Shown here piece after piece: positions 44,271-56,538 of a stretch of 64,000 nt of DNA. The position numbers and the translations under genes were made by a program. The DNA is taken from assembly GCA_036873755.1 (NCBI GenBank), contig JAVTVY010018991.1, positions 1 to 64,000 of the forward strand, in the 5' to 3' direction. Numbering within the stretch: the first letter of the stretch is position 1; each line of letters starts with the position of its first letter. The notes beneath the pieces are model-generated. The model did not search any database. It worked only from the letters and a program-made list of their open reading frames with translations, and was not told where the DNA came from. This stretch comes from Hanleya hanleyi. Its lineage: Eukaryota; Mollusca; Polyplacophora; Lepidopleurida; Hanleyidae.

Positions 44271-45027
44271 AAACCGTAAATCCGTCAATATACGTTTTAT
44301 CCACGAATTGTTTACGTCAATTACATCAAATGTATCTCGGATTGCACAGCTGTCTTTGGAGCTTCACGAGGACAAATTCATGTGTCAAACAGCAAACCAA
44401 TGTGTCGGAAGATGTTTCTCTATTATCGAGCTCTCGAAGCATATTGCAAAAAAAATATATGTTATTTGGATTACCACGTCTAATACAAAATTAAACCTTC
44501 TAGCTTAAAATAGGTGATCCGACAAGTTAATAAGTTGGTTTGACACACAGTCTGATTTTTGTAAGCACATTGAGAGAATATCAATGGACGTATGATGCAT
44601 AATTTATACGAATTATCGTCTATTGTTGACACCGAATGTGGTATAAGTTGGAACACTGCATACAGTACACAGCAGAAATAATGTAAGTTTCAACGCGATT
44701 GCCTCACATGCAAATATCGGTTGCAATAATGCTGCTTAAGAACTGATGGGACGAGCGGATAACAAGCGCGCGATACCTACGCACTTGCATGTGTAGTCGC
44801 GTTGAGGAAATATGCAATCAAAAAGCGCACACTTTATTAACCACAAATAATCGCTCAAATTTTTCTCCAGTCACACTCAAGTCATTTCTGCCATGTACTG
44901 TAACACCATAATTTTCGTATCCATGTATATAACTTCTTAGTGTATAGAATTTATAAGATGTTTTGGGTATCCCTGTTTTAACATTTGCCAGTTAACTTTA
45001 GTAGTTTGATAGCCACAGGAAAATAAA
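44271..45027. other. 3' UTR and flank; no gene
   Basis: Presumed 3' UTR. No clear AATAAA close to the stop; the frame at 44242-44508 is read-through of the exon. Confidence 0.35.
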
Positions 45028-45455
45028 CAGAGCTATACCACCAAGCGCCTCCACTCAAAGTTTCACAAATTTGGCGATACATATCGCATGCTGGTGAAAG
45101 CAAACTACGAATGTAGCGTGCAAGATCTATGGCTTTACGTTTCATAACTTGTGTCTAATTCCGCTTAACCAGGGTCTAAGGGCCGTGTGAACCCATGTAT
45201 TTCAAGATCCCCATGGTGTACATATGAGCAGGCACAATCAAAGCATGACTAAGATACATGCTGATGATTTCTTGCCGGCATCATTGAAAACTGTTGACCG
45301 CTTCTGTCTTGCAGAAAACTAGCCAATTTTTATGTATACTATGATTTATTTTTTTAAGTTGGTGCTAATGCTGTTTATATGCATAAGGTCCTTGGATTAT
45401 AGACGCGGAAATTCTTAAATGGACGACGGCTGAATAATGAATGGCGGACTAGACG
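45028..45455 (+). mobile_element. PLE 3' end
   Basis: Forward copy starting in the C-terminal coding end (ACCACCAAGCGCCTCC) and running through the UTR to GGCGGACTAGACG. The hairpin at about 45232-45254 has mismatches (CAGGCAC/ATGACTA). Confidence 0.82.
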
Positions 45456-48417
45456 TTTTTATCAAAGATTGGCTCGGATGGGAATCAAATCCACATTGTC
45501 AATGATACCAGTTCCATAACTTTTTCTTGTGTTTCAGGTTTTGTTTCATCTGTGAGAAAATAAGCTTTATTTAATATATTTGCATGTAGAAGTGTGTCAT
45601 TTGCTTTAAATGCGAAGTCTCCAACGTGTTAGTATAACGGAAATTTGCCCCTGTCCGCTAGTGGGCACTCAGTTCTGGCGACAAAACATGTGTGACTTAA
45701 AAACACGAAAAGAGATTGAGCGTCATAAGAACAGTGCAATAAATTGAACAAGCGGCGATTTAAAAAACTTGATAATTGAGTTCGACGGCATGACCAAACG
45801 TGTCAATATAATATTTTGTATTTGGACATCCATACTGAAGACGACATTTTACTAATGTAACGCCAGTGACCCCATTAAGCGTAATGTGCTGTGTGGTCAT
45901 ATCCAATTATTGCAAAGTCATATTATGAAGTTGCCAGAGTTTCAATTTATTTATTGCACTAAATACACCCCTGGAGTGTATTAGTTTAATTAGTCTAATT
46001 CAATCTAATAGATTGAAAATATATTTCAATCGTCGAATCTAAAGATTGACCTTTTAATCTGGGAAGATTAAATCTTGCTCATAATTCCAATTTTGTCAGA
46101 TTAAATGTCGATGTTTCGGTGCGTTCAAAGTTATTTTCAATCTATTAGATTGAAAAAAAAAGATAATTAGTACAATTCAGTGTAAAATTAAACTTTACCA
46201 TAAAGAAAGACTTAAACAGTATGGAAATAATAATACTTATGGGATATGCACATAGCAAAGAGGACAGGATCTAGAAATCCTTATGCATTTGGATTGCCGT
46301 TTAAATCCCCTTTCATTTTTTGAGGTCCAATGTTTTTAGATATGCAGTCAGAATATTGGCATGAATATAAGATTTCTTGTCAAAGCGACGACATATTTTT
46401 CCATCACCTTTATTTGTTGCGTTTAATTCCATCTGCAACTTTTTCTGTAACCTTTTGTGTTCATTTTGAAGAACGGACAGATTTGAAATTTAACAGGCCG
46501 AGGCCGTGCGCACGAAGTTATACGTTTGCTTACTTTTAAACGTCTGTATGCAGGTGTTTCTATCTGTTGTCTACGTACTCTAGAACCTGTTTCCACTATA
46601 TAATATGTTTAACACCCGTTAAAAACAAGAACATAAAGAAGGTTTTTTGAGTCGTAGTACACGTCCGCGTTTATGCTGAAATTTTAATCAGCGTTGCTGA
46701 AGTGCAAAGACGATATCGTGATTAAATGATCACAAATGTTCTCGCACCTGTATCTTAAAACAGGCTGCGAAATAAATTGATAATGTATGTATAAGATATG
46801 CAATATGTAATTATCTGCTTTATTTGGTATGCTTATTGTTGGGAAACCAAATCAGTCACACAGCAGAACTCAGTAATTTGAAATTGGCTTATTTCTTTGC
46901 TAAGTATATACATAGCTACCGATTAGAAATAATATTTTGTCGTTGAACATAAAGGAGAATGACACGGAAGCTGTGAAATGTGACATTTCGTGATGTTTTC
47001 AACAGTTCATTTCCTTCAAAGAGATTCTTTACAAGCTTCGTCTCGTAAAATAACTTCATAAGTTTAGCTTTATCAATAATTATTTTTAATTGCTATTTAT
47101 TACAATATTTATCCAGAGTATGCATATGCTGTTGTAATCCCTCATCAATACTCGAAAATAAAACTAAATCATCCGCATGCTATAAAAGATTCAACTTTAT
47201 GTTATTGTTATAGACTGATCAATTTTTCGTTCAAATTCCAAAGGTGATTCGTTGAAAAATATTTGGAAAATGTCCCCGTTTGAATACCGCTTTCTTAAAT
47301 CAAAGTTTCAGTTGGACACCTTTTGCAATACTATCACAACCACAATCGCCCATCTAAGCCACCAGACATCACGATACATGTAGACGCTCAAACGGTTGAT
47401 TGGCTACCATGCTCAATATACTGTTTGGAAGGTAAGACGTCTCTCTCACTTGGGGCAAGCCACTGATAAACTGAACAGAACCATGTTGCTTTTATTTCAA
47501 AGTCTACATTTAATCTTTAAAATCATTTAATTTATCTGTCATTGAAACATTTTGCCAAGCACAAAACAATGGCGCTCAGCAATAGCAGAATGAAATAAAT
47601 GTTACTGATATATAACATAGAGACTGAGTTGTCCGTTCGGTCCACTCAGTTCCCCTGCTCTTTTTCTTGTAATCTAAATACGAACATGTATCGTCCAGAA
47701 GAACAGCCGAGTTCATGATAAAATCGCTCAGAAGTTTTAAGCAAAATTTAATGAAAATTAAAATACGTTCACGATGGTGTTTGAATCCACTGCAGGTCGA
47801 AAAATAAGGGATTGGTTCACACGAATCTGTCGCCTTTCTCTTGGTCTGCCGCTAAAATGAGAGACAATAATAACACATTACATTTATACCACATCAGCTG
47901 TCTGCGATCTTATCATTGTTCTTTAGAATATTTAGGAATGCCTCATATATAACGATATATGAACGACGAATTTTAGTGTTACTGTCGATAGAATACGTTA
48001 TATAGAGAATGTTCTTGGTGGGTTTCATTAGTTCCGCTTTCTCTCGAATATCAACATTTAATCGTCATCTTAGCAATCGTCAAAGGAACCTGAGATCTAA
48101 ACAAATTATCTTCCGCCATGTATTTCGTTTTCTAGTCACTGACTTCCAAGATAAAGCGTTAAATATTGTGTTTGTTTACCTTTAGACATCTTTGCCATAA
48201 TTTATTGTGCAAGCGCGTTACGCTGTTTTCTCAAACAAAGTTTATGTGTTTTGAAAACTTGAGAAATTAATGGTTCTGGAAGGCTGCTTTCTTTCAAAAT
48301 TGGAAATATTCTTGTTTGGACAAAGAAGTATATTTCGCAATAATTTCGCGATGAAATTGGACTTCGCGGTCGAGTTCAACAAATCCTAGTGCATCTCCGC
48401 CGAGCTAATATGTCTCA
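45456..48417. other. Intergenic; palindromes, no gene
   Basis: No convincing coding region (the frame at 46330-46539 has no motif). Two perfect palindromes lie at 45999-46017 and 46134-46156. The rest is AT-rich without recognised repeats. Confidence 0.4.
45999..46156. repeat. Paired palindromes
   Basis: TTCAATCTAATAGATTGAA (45999-46017) and the 23-bp version with the same core (46134-46156) are each perfectly self-complementary and also complementary to each other. The 116 bp between contain further AGATTAAAT motifs. It may be a tiny foldback element. Confidence 0.6.
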
Positions 48418-48620
48418 TTACAAGCGTCTAGTCCGTCATTCATAATCCAGCCGTCGTCCATTAGAGAATATCCGCGTCCATAATCCAAAGACCTATTCCA
48501 TTTCCATATAACAGTATTGGCACCAAATTCAAAAAGACAAAAGTATACATAAACATAGGCTTGTTTCCTGCAAGAGAGAAGCGGTCAACAGTTTTCAATG
48601 ATGCCGGCAAGACATGTCAC
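48418..48620 (-). mobile_element. PLE 3' UTR terminal fragment
   Basis: Reverse copy from TTACAAGCGTCTAGTCCG to GATGCCGGCAAGACAT, where it ends sharply. Confidence 0.82.
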
Positions 48621-48659
48621 AGCGGCGAACAGCAATGTGCTACCATGTATGGTACATAT

Positions 48660-49046
48660 AGATTATCACTACGAGTGGTGATTTTTATCACACGACTTGG
48701 ACAAAACTCATATGAAACGAGCTTATGAAACACAATAGCATATTAAAATACATTACGTGGAAACAGAATCGAGGGATATTAGCAAAAATCTAAAGGTGTG
48801 GTACGGCTTTTGTATCACATAAATGTATCAAATTACTTTTGGCTGCTGTGACGTGTGACATTATTGCTATGTATCTTTTCAGTCTGTTTTATTGTAAGAT
48901 ATTGTGATGTGAGATAATAAGATATTGTGCTGTGAGGTATAAATTATCAAAATTGTTGCCATTTATCAGATTTTTATCACACTCGTTTGATAGCTCGGTT
49001 CGTTTCATATGGGTTTCATCAAACTGACCACTCGTAGTGATAATCT
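48660..49046. mobile_element. MITE-like element with 20-bp perfect TIRs
   Basis: AGATTATCACTACGAGTGGT at 48660-48679 and its exact complement at 49027-49046. Inner sequences (tcatatgaaacgagct / agctcggttcgtttcatatg) are also inverted. About 390 bp with no coding capacity. A target duplication was not established. Confidence 0.75.
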
Positions 49047-49183
49047 TCTGTCTCTAAACTCGTCCACATCTATCTAATTGAGATTTGATGGTAATAGGGA
49101 GATCAAGCGTAGTAAGGTGACCACATCTCACTGCTTGATAGTCTCTGTACAGTATACAGGGCCCAACACATATACCTCATAGC

Positions 49184-50507
49184 ATGGGGACCAACATATT
49201 TCGACACCCGACCCCTAAGCCAATCCAATGGCCGAAACTACCGATTCAACGGTATGTGGCTAAAAACCATCGGGCTGTTCTCTGTGATGTATGCGACAGT
49301 TGGTCCCATATCAAATGCAATAACATTTCAGGTCAAGCTTATATGGAGCTTCAAAATCTACAAAACGTTCGACTGGACCTGCAGCAAGTGTATAGAAGAT
49401 ACCTACAGTTTTGATTTTCCTTTTCAAGACTGTTCAAGGATTTCTATTGACAAAGGGACACACGACACAAATTCGTCAATTCCGGAAGAGTTGCTATTCA
49501 GCAACTCCTTTTTTGAACTGAACTTGAATAATACAATATCAAGTAATACAGCGTCGGTATCACCCGAAGAGGCTCTCGAGGATACCGCTCATATAGATAT
49601 TCATGAAGAATTCACAAACATCAGAAAATTAAACAAGCGAGATTTCTTATTATCCTATCTTAATATAAACAGTATTAGACATAAGTTTGAAGAAATCAAA
49701 TATCTTCTGCTGAACAAAACGGTGGACTGTCTTATGATTGCTGAAATAAAACTAGATCCTTCATTTCCACCAACTCAATTTGAAGTTGAAAATTATAAAA
49801 TGTATCGATGTGATAAACGTGGAAATGAAGGTGGACTACTACTTTATTTGCGTTCAGATTTACCATCAAGGGAGGTAAACCATACTGGTAATGGTATGGA
49901 ATTTTTAAGTATTGAAGTCAACCTCCCATATAGACGCAGAAAGCTGGGTATTATTGCTGCTTACAAATCACCTAGTACAAGTGACTCCGCACTAGACGAC
50001 GAACTTGCTACCGTGCTGGATAAAGCCATGACAAACTGTGATCATGTGATCTTGGCTGGTGATTTAAACATTGACATGCTAAAATCTGACAATAAACTAC
50101 ATGATTTCTGTGGCAATTTTAATATGACAAATGTGATAAATGAACCAACCTGCCACAAGGTCACACCTGGAACACTACTGGACGTTATTCTAACCAACAG
50201 ACCAGATGAAATCGTCAAATCGGGAACAATATCAAACAGTTTGAGTGACTTTCACGATTTTATTTTCTTGGTGATCAAATGTGAATTACCACGATTTCTG
50301 AAGCGAACAATCCATCATCGGTCTTTTAAGAAATTTAATGCTGAAAATTTTAACCATCATCTGAATACTGCTCCATTTCATGTGGGCGAGGTTTTTGATG
50401 ATGTAAATGATAATTATTGGTTTTTTGAAACAATGTATCTGAATATTTTAGATCAGCATGCACCTAGGAAAATGAAAAAGGTCCCCGAGAACAAATACCA
50501 CATATGA
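49184..50507 (+). pseudogene. LINE zinc finger and endonuclease
   Basis: The first frame holds HRAVLCDVCDSWSHIKCNNI, part of a PHD-type finger. A second frame continues from 49254 with the endonuclease: LLSYLNINSIRHKFEEIKYLL (Asn of motif I), CLMIAEIKLDPSFP (Glu), GGLLLYLRSDL, CDHVILAGDLNIDML (GDxN box) and SNSLSDFHDFIFLVIKC (SDH-like end with Phe changed region). Ends in a stop at 50505-50507 caused by a frame change. Confidence 0.85.
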
Positions 50508-52474
50508 ATTCTAAATGGAGAAAAGCCATTTTTAAACGAAATCAACTAAAAAATCGATATGACAAAGTTAAATCAAATAAAAATTGGGAGAACTATAGAA
50601 AAATGAGAAATCATTGTACGAATCTCCGTAGAAAATCTTTGAGAACTTATTTACAGGAAAAACTTAGTGATAAAGATTGCACACCTGCTGTGTTTTGGAA
50701 AACTGTAAAACCTTACCTTTCAAGCAAATCAAATAAGACATCTACACAAATACATCTCTCAGAAAATGGAACAATTGTGTCAAATCCTGCTGATGTTGCA
50801 GAAATTTTAACTCATATTTTACAGATACTAGCAATTTCGGTACACCAGCAACCATTAATATTGAAAATCACCCAAGTGTGACATTTATTAAGGAATACAC
50901 TAGTGATAGACTTTCCTCCGTTTAGTTTCAAACCTACATCTGAAAACGAGATCAACAAAATCATTGATGATTTAAACGTCAAAAAGGGTTGCGGTTTTGA
51001 CAACATCCCTACATTGGCCCTTAAAGTTAGTAGGGATTGCATAAGTAGGCCAATTGCAAATGTTGTGAACAAAATGATTCAAACAAACACTTTCCCAAAT
51101 CAGCCAAAAATTGCTGAAGTTTCACCTATTTACAAAAAGAAAGATGGCTTAGACAAATCCAACTACCGCCCAGTTAGCGTCTTAACTGCTACATCGAAAA
51201 TATTTGAGCGATGTTTAGCAAATCAAATTAAACCACATTTTGACAAGCTTTTCTCTCCATTTCTTTCGGCATACAGGACAGGGCATAGTTGTCAGACAAC
51301 TCTTATACATTTACTTGAATCTTGGAAGACCGCTCTAGACAACAAAGAATATGTAGGGACGGTATGTATGGATTTATCTAAAGCGTTCGATGCCTTATCA
51401 CATATGCTACTTATTGCTAAATTTTCAGCATATGGATTCTCGGAAGGTGCTACAAACTTATTGAGCGACTACTTGAGTAATAGGAAACAGAGGGTAAAAG
51501 TAGGACAGGATGTAAGTTCCTGGCAGACTCTCCTTTCAGGAGTCCCACAGGGTTCGATTTTAGGCCCTAACTGTTTTAATGTATTTTTAAACGATTTTCT
51601 TTTAACGACTTCTAGAATACTGAAAACGAATTATGCCGATGACAATTCTTTATCAGAACACAAACAATCTGTAACCGAACTAACTGCCATCCTTGAATCT
51701 GAAACTGAAAATGCTATCAGATGGTTTGAAAGTAATTATATGTTTAACTTAGCTAATCCTGATAAGTTTCAATTCTTCATTATCAGCCCCAATAGAGAAC
51801 TGCAGTCGCATGTATTAAACGTTGGTAACTTGGAACTTCAAAGCCAAAATAAGATTACTCTCTTAGGGACTATTTTTGATCACCTGCTTAACTTTAGCTG
51901 CCATATTACACATTTAAAAGCCAAGGCAAACAGGTCTTTAGGAGCCTTGAAACGATTGTCTTCATATTTAACTGAGTCTGCAAGAATGGATATTTTTCTC
52001 TGCTTTATATTGTCATATTTCAATTACTGTTCGCCTGTCTGGCATCATTGTCGACAGAAAGAAAAAAGATCTCTGGAAAATATCCAAAAAAGAGCTTTGA
52101 GATTTGTATTTAAAGATTATGAATCTTCTTATGAACGATTATTAGAAAAAGCGGAAATATCCACACTGGGGACCAGTAGAGAGAAGACCATTCTAGTAGA
52201 GATTTATAAAACTTTAAATGAAACAAATGCTTCTTATATGAAAGATGTATTCCAGTTACAAGAAAATAAACACTCCTTAAGAGATCATAGAAAACTTCAT
52301 GTACCTCGGGTGAAATCAACAAGATTTGGAATAAACTTACTGCGCTACTATGGCCCGAAATTATGGAATAGTCTTCCATTGGAAACCCGTACGTCATCTT
52401 CCCTAAATATTTTTAAAGCTAAATTAAAATCGTTTAAGGGGATGGAGAGTAAATGCCAGATGTGCAAGGCATAA
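50504..52474 (+). pseudogene. LINE reverse transcriptase
   Basis: Linker MNSKWRKAIFKRNQLKNRYD, broken by frame changes near 50815 and 50920. From 50903: KKGCGFDNIPTLALKVS, IYKKKDGLDKSNYRPVSVL, FLSAYRTGHSCQTTLIHLL, DLSKAFDALSHMLLIAKF (motif A), SGVPQGSILGPNCFNVFLND (motif B) and YADDNSL (motif C, YADD intact). A thumb-like region runs to TAA at 52472-52474. The RT domain itself is complete. Confidence 0.88.
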
Positions 52475-52632
52475 ATCCATTCTAAGACTGATATTGATTA
52501 TTATACATGTATATTGCTTTATCACCTTGTTTTATAGTCGACAAATAGCCATCTGTGCTAAGGTTTATATTTTTATATCAGTTTCGACTTTAAATAAATA
52601 TTTGTATCTTGTTGTATCTTGTATCTTGTATC

Positions 52633-53268
52633 TCTTCCGCAGTGGATTATTCTCATCCATTCCGTCACGGAAAGAATTGCTTTATCTAGCAGGAGCCCTC
52701 TCAATATAGAAATAGTGTATCCAGATGACCTACCCCAAATATAGGGCGTGTTCATGCAGCATTATTATGCAAATTCAGCATGAAATATGTCCTGCAACGT
52801 GTGAATGCATGTTGCACTCGATACAGGGATAATAGAAGGGTCAGTTTATCGCTTCGCCAAACATGGTTAACAACATGATTAGGTTACACTCTGATTCCGG
52901 AATAACCCCATGCAGCTCCCGGTATTACGGTGTGTTTACAGCATCATCATCACTTTGCTACGATGTGATATAACAAGTTTAATTCTGTCGATGTCTCTAC
53001 CGCCTTGTACGTATAATTGATGAAATCTCATCGATTCATTGATAAACTAGAGGCCACGGCCACACTTGATCCCATCGGCCTAGTGTGAACTTGCCGTCCC
53101 TTTCACATGAGCAATATAAATCTCCGGTATAGACAGATGAAGGGCATTCTACAATAAGGGGAAGCAGAAGAAGTTGGGGGGAAAACAGTCATGTTCATTT
53201 GTATGGAAAGTTGGCTAGAGACAACTAGATATAAAAGGGGCGGGCACCCACCAACCACCCGCTCTGAT
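52633..53268. other. No gene recognised
   Basis: Flank downstream of the LINE. No recognised feature. Confidence 0.35.
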
Positions 53269-53586
53269 ACTTTGCACAGTAGCTAAACTCTCAGAGTGCA
53301 ATTTTATTTAAATATATCAAGAAAATCCTCCCCGAAGTTCTCCATGAATAGTAAAACAAAACTCGGACAGGCAATTCACAGGTTAAATTCGGACGTCATT
53401 GTCATTATGACGTTGGCCCGTCTTGAGTGTTATAACATGCAGGCTTCGCGCCGGGACATCAACATTTAACCTGCAAATTGCCTATCTGGTTTTTGTTTTT
53501 GCTGTTCACGGAAAACTACCTGCTGGATTTTCCTTGATATTTTGAAATAAAATTGCAGTGTGAAAAGTTAGCTATTGTGCAAAGTT
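53269..53586. repeat. Foldback (long imperfect inverted repeat)
   Basis: The arm 53269-53396 (ACTTTGCACAGTAGCTAA ... GGTTAAATTCGGACGTC) is complementary, with scattered mismatches, to the arm 53461-53586. The 64-bp spacer is GC-richer. A transcript would fold into a hairpin of about 125 bp. Confidence 0.75.
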
Positions 53587-53866
53587 TCACTGTTGAGCAA
53601 GCTTACTTTCCCTTGCACAGAAAAGAACAAACGGAACACTGTCGGAGCGTTTTATTCAAGTAAAGTGAAGTTCGACCAGTTCACAGCTAAGAGATGTCAG
53701 CGCGGCACACTGATACAAGTGACATGGACGAAATGAGCAAATTCAAGTGCATTGACCTGCATATGTCAAGGGGAGGTAATCACTTCCCAGTATAAGATAT
53801 TAAACAATTATATTCAATATTAAAACAGATCGCCCAATTTCCGACTTTCTAAATCTTGTGAAATTA

Positions 53867-53898
53867 GGGGGGGAGGGGGTGGGGGGAGGGGGGAGGAT
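53867..53898 (+). other. G-rich tract, G-quadruplex candidate
   Basis: Five or more runs of at least five G separated by one or two bases on the plus strand. Confidence 0.6.
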
Positions 53899-54029
53899 GT
53901 TAGTCAAACATTGGTGTTCAGATCAAACCATCTTCTTATAAGACTGAATTGTTCGTGGGGCTTTTGTCCGGGCACCCTTTTACACATAGCCAAAAATCGT
54001 CACAAATGTACCCAATTTCAATAGGCTTG

Positions 54030-54985
54030 TGATTTACCACACAATATGCTACCAAATTTGAAGTGTGTAGCTGCAATGGTTTGGTTTCTAGAACATTAAC
54101 GTCATTCTGTGGATATTTTCCATTTGTTGCCATGGAAACTGCAAAAACGCCAAGCACACAATAATGCTACCATATTTGAAGTGTCTAGCTGTAATGGTTC
54201 TGTTTCTAAAGCATTAACCTCATTCTGTGGATATTTTACATTATGTTGCCATGGAAACAGCAAAAACACCCAAATTTACCCAATTTCAATAGCCTTGTGC
54301 TTTACCACCCAACATTGCTGTATACCAAATGTGAAGTCTCTAGCTGCAACGGTTCGGCTTTTAGAACGTTCACGTCGTCATGTGGATATTTTTCGTTATG
54401 TTGCCATGGAAACCAATGTCCCCAATTCAATAGGCTTGTGCTTTATCATGCAACAATGCTGTATGCCAAATTTGAAGTCTCCAGCTGCAACGGTTCGGCT
54501 TTTAGAGCATTCACGTCGTAATGTGGATATTTTTTACTTATGTTGCCATGGAAACCACAAAAATCACCAAAATGTCCCCAATTTCAATAGGCTTGTGCTT
54601 TACCACCCAAAAATGCTGTATACAAAATTTGAAGTCTCTAGCTGCAACGGTTCACCTTTGAGAGCGGCCACGTCACCACGTGGATATTTTTCCTTATGTT
54701 GCCATGGAAACCACAAAAATCACCAAAATGTCCCCAATTTCAATAGGCTTGTGCTTTACCACCCAATAATGCAGTACACCAAATTTGAAGTCTCCAGCTG
54801 CAACGGTTCACCTTTTAGAGCAGTCACGTCGTTATATGGATATTTTTCGTTATGTTGCCATGGAAACCACAAAATCAACTAAATGTACCCAATTTCAATA
54901 GGCTTGTGCTTTACCACCCAACAATGCAGTATAACAAATTTGAAGACTCCAGCTGGAACTGCTCACCTTTTAGAGCGGTCACGTC
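54030..54985 (+). repeat. Tandem repeat array, unit about 120-156 bp
   Basis: At least six units marked by GTTGCCATGGAAAC at 54127, 54246, 54400, 54543, 54698 and 54854. Each holds CCAATTTCAATAGGCTTGTG, CAAATTTGAAGTCTC and CTGCAACGGTTC-like segments. The 257-codon open frame at 54109-54882 arises from the repeated sequence. A CCAG/AGCC microsatellite follows at 54995-55025. Confidence 0.88.
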
Positions 54986-55041
54986 GTTCATCCAGTCAGC
55001 CAGCCAGCCATCCAGCCAGCCAGCCGGACAGCGTGACGACA

Positions 55042-55071
55042 TGATCCCATCCGGCATAAATGCCGATGGGA
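55042..55071 (+). other. Hairpin after the tandem array
   Basis: ATCCCATCCGGCAT and ATGCCGATGGGAT pair with a single bulged C and a two-base loop: a strong stem closing the array. Confidence 0.55.
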
Positions 55072-56538
55072 TAAAAAGTCAATCGTGGAAAGATTCTCAA
55101 AGTGACCCACCGGCGTTTTCGACAGGAGGCGAAATCGGGTGGAGATAATCCATTCTTTCGTTTTCTACGATACAAAAAGAATTTCAATTTCTAATTAGTC
55201 TATATAATGATTACTTATATCAAGTGAATTATTATAGACGATTGTCATATTAAACCAATGCAAGATGAGAATTTTCCATTTCTATGTTACTTTGAGCAGT
55301 ATCTTACATCTGACGCTCACATATCTCGCACATTTCAGTGAGTACACGGGGCTATTATATCACCACAGCTCTTCGCTTCAAGTATTTAATTCCGTTTAAA
55401 TCGGTCCTTATATGGACAGTAGAGCACGTCATTCAAAATGTAAGTACACTTTCTACAGTAGCGTGACTGAGATACAGAAACGCCATAAATTCATGAGAAT
55501 CACTGGCTACACTGTCAGAAGGATTGTACACGCGTGACGGACCCAACTATTTTGGATCGAATTGCCCTTTGATCAAAAGTTTTGGGTCGTTTTAAAGCAA
55601 ATATTTGGAATATATCTCTTCTATAGCAATCAAAAATGTTTTTATAATATTTTTTCTTCATACATATTTGGAATTGATGCTGTCATACGATATATTCCTA
55701 TTACTGAAGCAGAAATTATTTTATGAACGACGACTGAATATTGAATGTCGGTTCTGACGCTTATATTCTATCATATTTGCGAGTGATTTCAGAGACAATA
55801 AATGTATTATCGTTCCGTGCGGTTCATTGATGGTCTCCCGTTCATGGCCATACATGATTTATCATCGCTGAAAGTGCATACCTCGGGTGCAACGAAGCCC
55901 TACCAGGCAGCATCTTGAATAATGTATTAGCATAATCTCGTAAAAGTGGTTGCTCGCCGTGAAAGATGGGCTTAGTAGACCCTCTCAGAATTGGTACAGA
56001 AATGCTCACTGCATCGAATTATGTAATCGTTTTCTTGGAGCTCACTCACCAGCATCTGTCGGAACGAGAGATGACAATCTGTTATTTAACTCCGGGGTGG
56101 CATTTTTAAAGAATTGCGTCAACTCGTATGGCAGGTATTCAGAATCAACTGTGAACAAAATCAAATAAAGAATGCCAGAAATGAGGAAGTGAATGCCAAG
56201 CACTAATCCCTTCATATCCAAGCTTGTTATATTTATTAAAACGCCTTCTTACAAATGATTTATTCTGGATCCTCTCTTGCCGGATACTCTCTTTATGCAT
56301 ATTTGGAATTTGTGCTAAGACGAAAAAGGTCTTCCAGTATTCAGAATTTCCGCGTTAAAACTTGAATGTCGTATCTGAGGCCTACACTCCCATAATGAGA
56401 TATTATACTTGAAAGCAGGTCAAACATCTGATCAGCTCGAAACGATCAGAATAGTTTGGATACAATAGCGACAAAACAATATATAATAATACCCAACAGG
56501 CATCCAGTGTATTGAGAATGCATTGTACACAAGAGGTG
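55072..56538. other. Mostly non-coding; two old PLE tail scraps
   Basis: Forward PLE end remnants are readable at 55640-55765 (ends TGAATGTCGGTTCTGACGC) and 56230-56395 (ends TGAATGTCGTATCTGAGG), plus a short GTGACTGAGATAC scrap at 55472. No further exon of the minus-strand EGF gene was found here. Confidence 0.5.

Larger units (their letters stand above)
49184..52632 (+). mobile_element. CR1/L2-type LINE, decayed
   Basis: Contains a PHD-like zinc finger, an APE-type endonuclease and a non-LTR reverse transcriptase in that order, followed by a 3' end with short tandem TTGTATC units (about 52606-52632), as in the CR1/L2 group. At least three frameshifts break the coding sequence. It lies between the two EGF genes and is inserted on the plus strand. 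Confidence 0.85.

Noticed and set aside
54109..54882. 257-codon open frame as a repeat protein
   Set aside because: It is a translation of the tandem DNA repeat; units vary in length by non-multiples of three and two frames are open.
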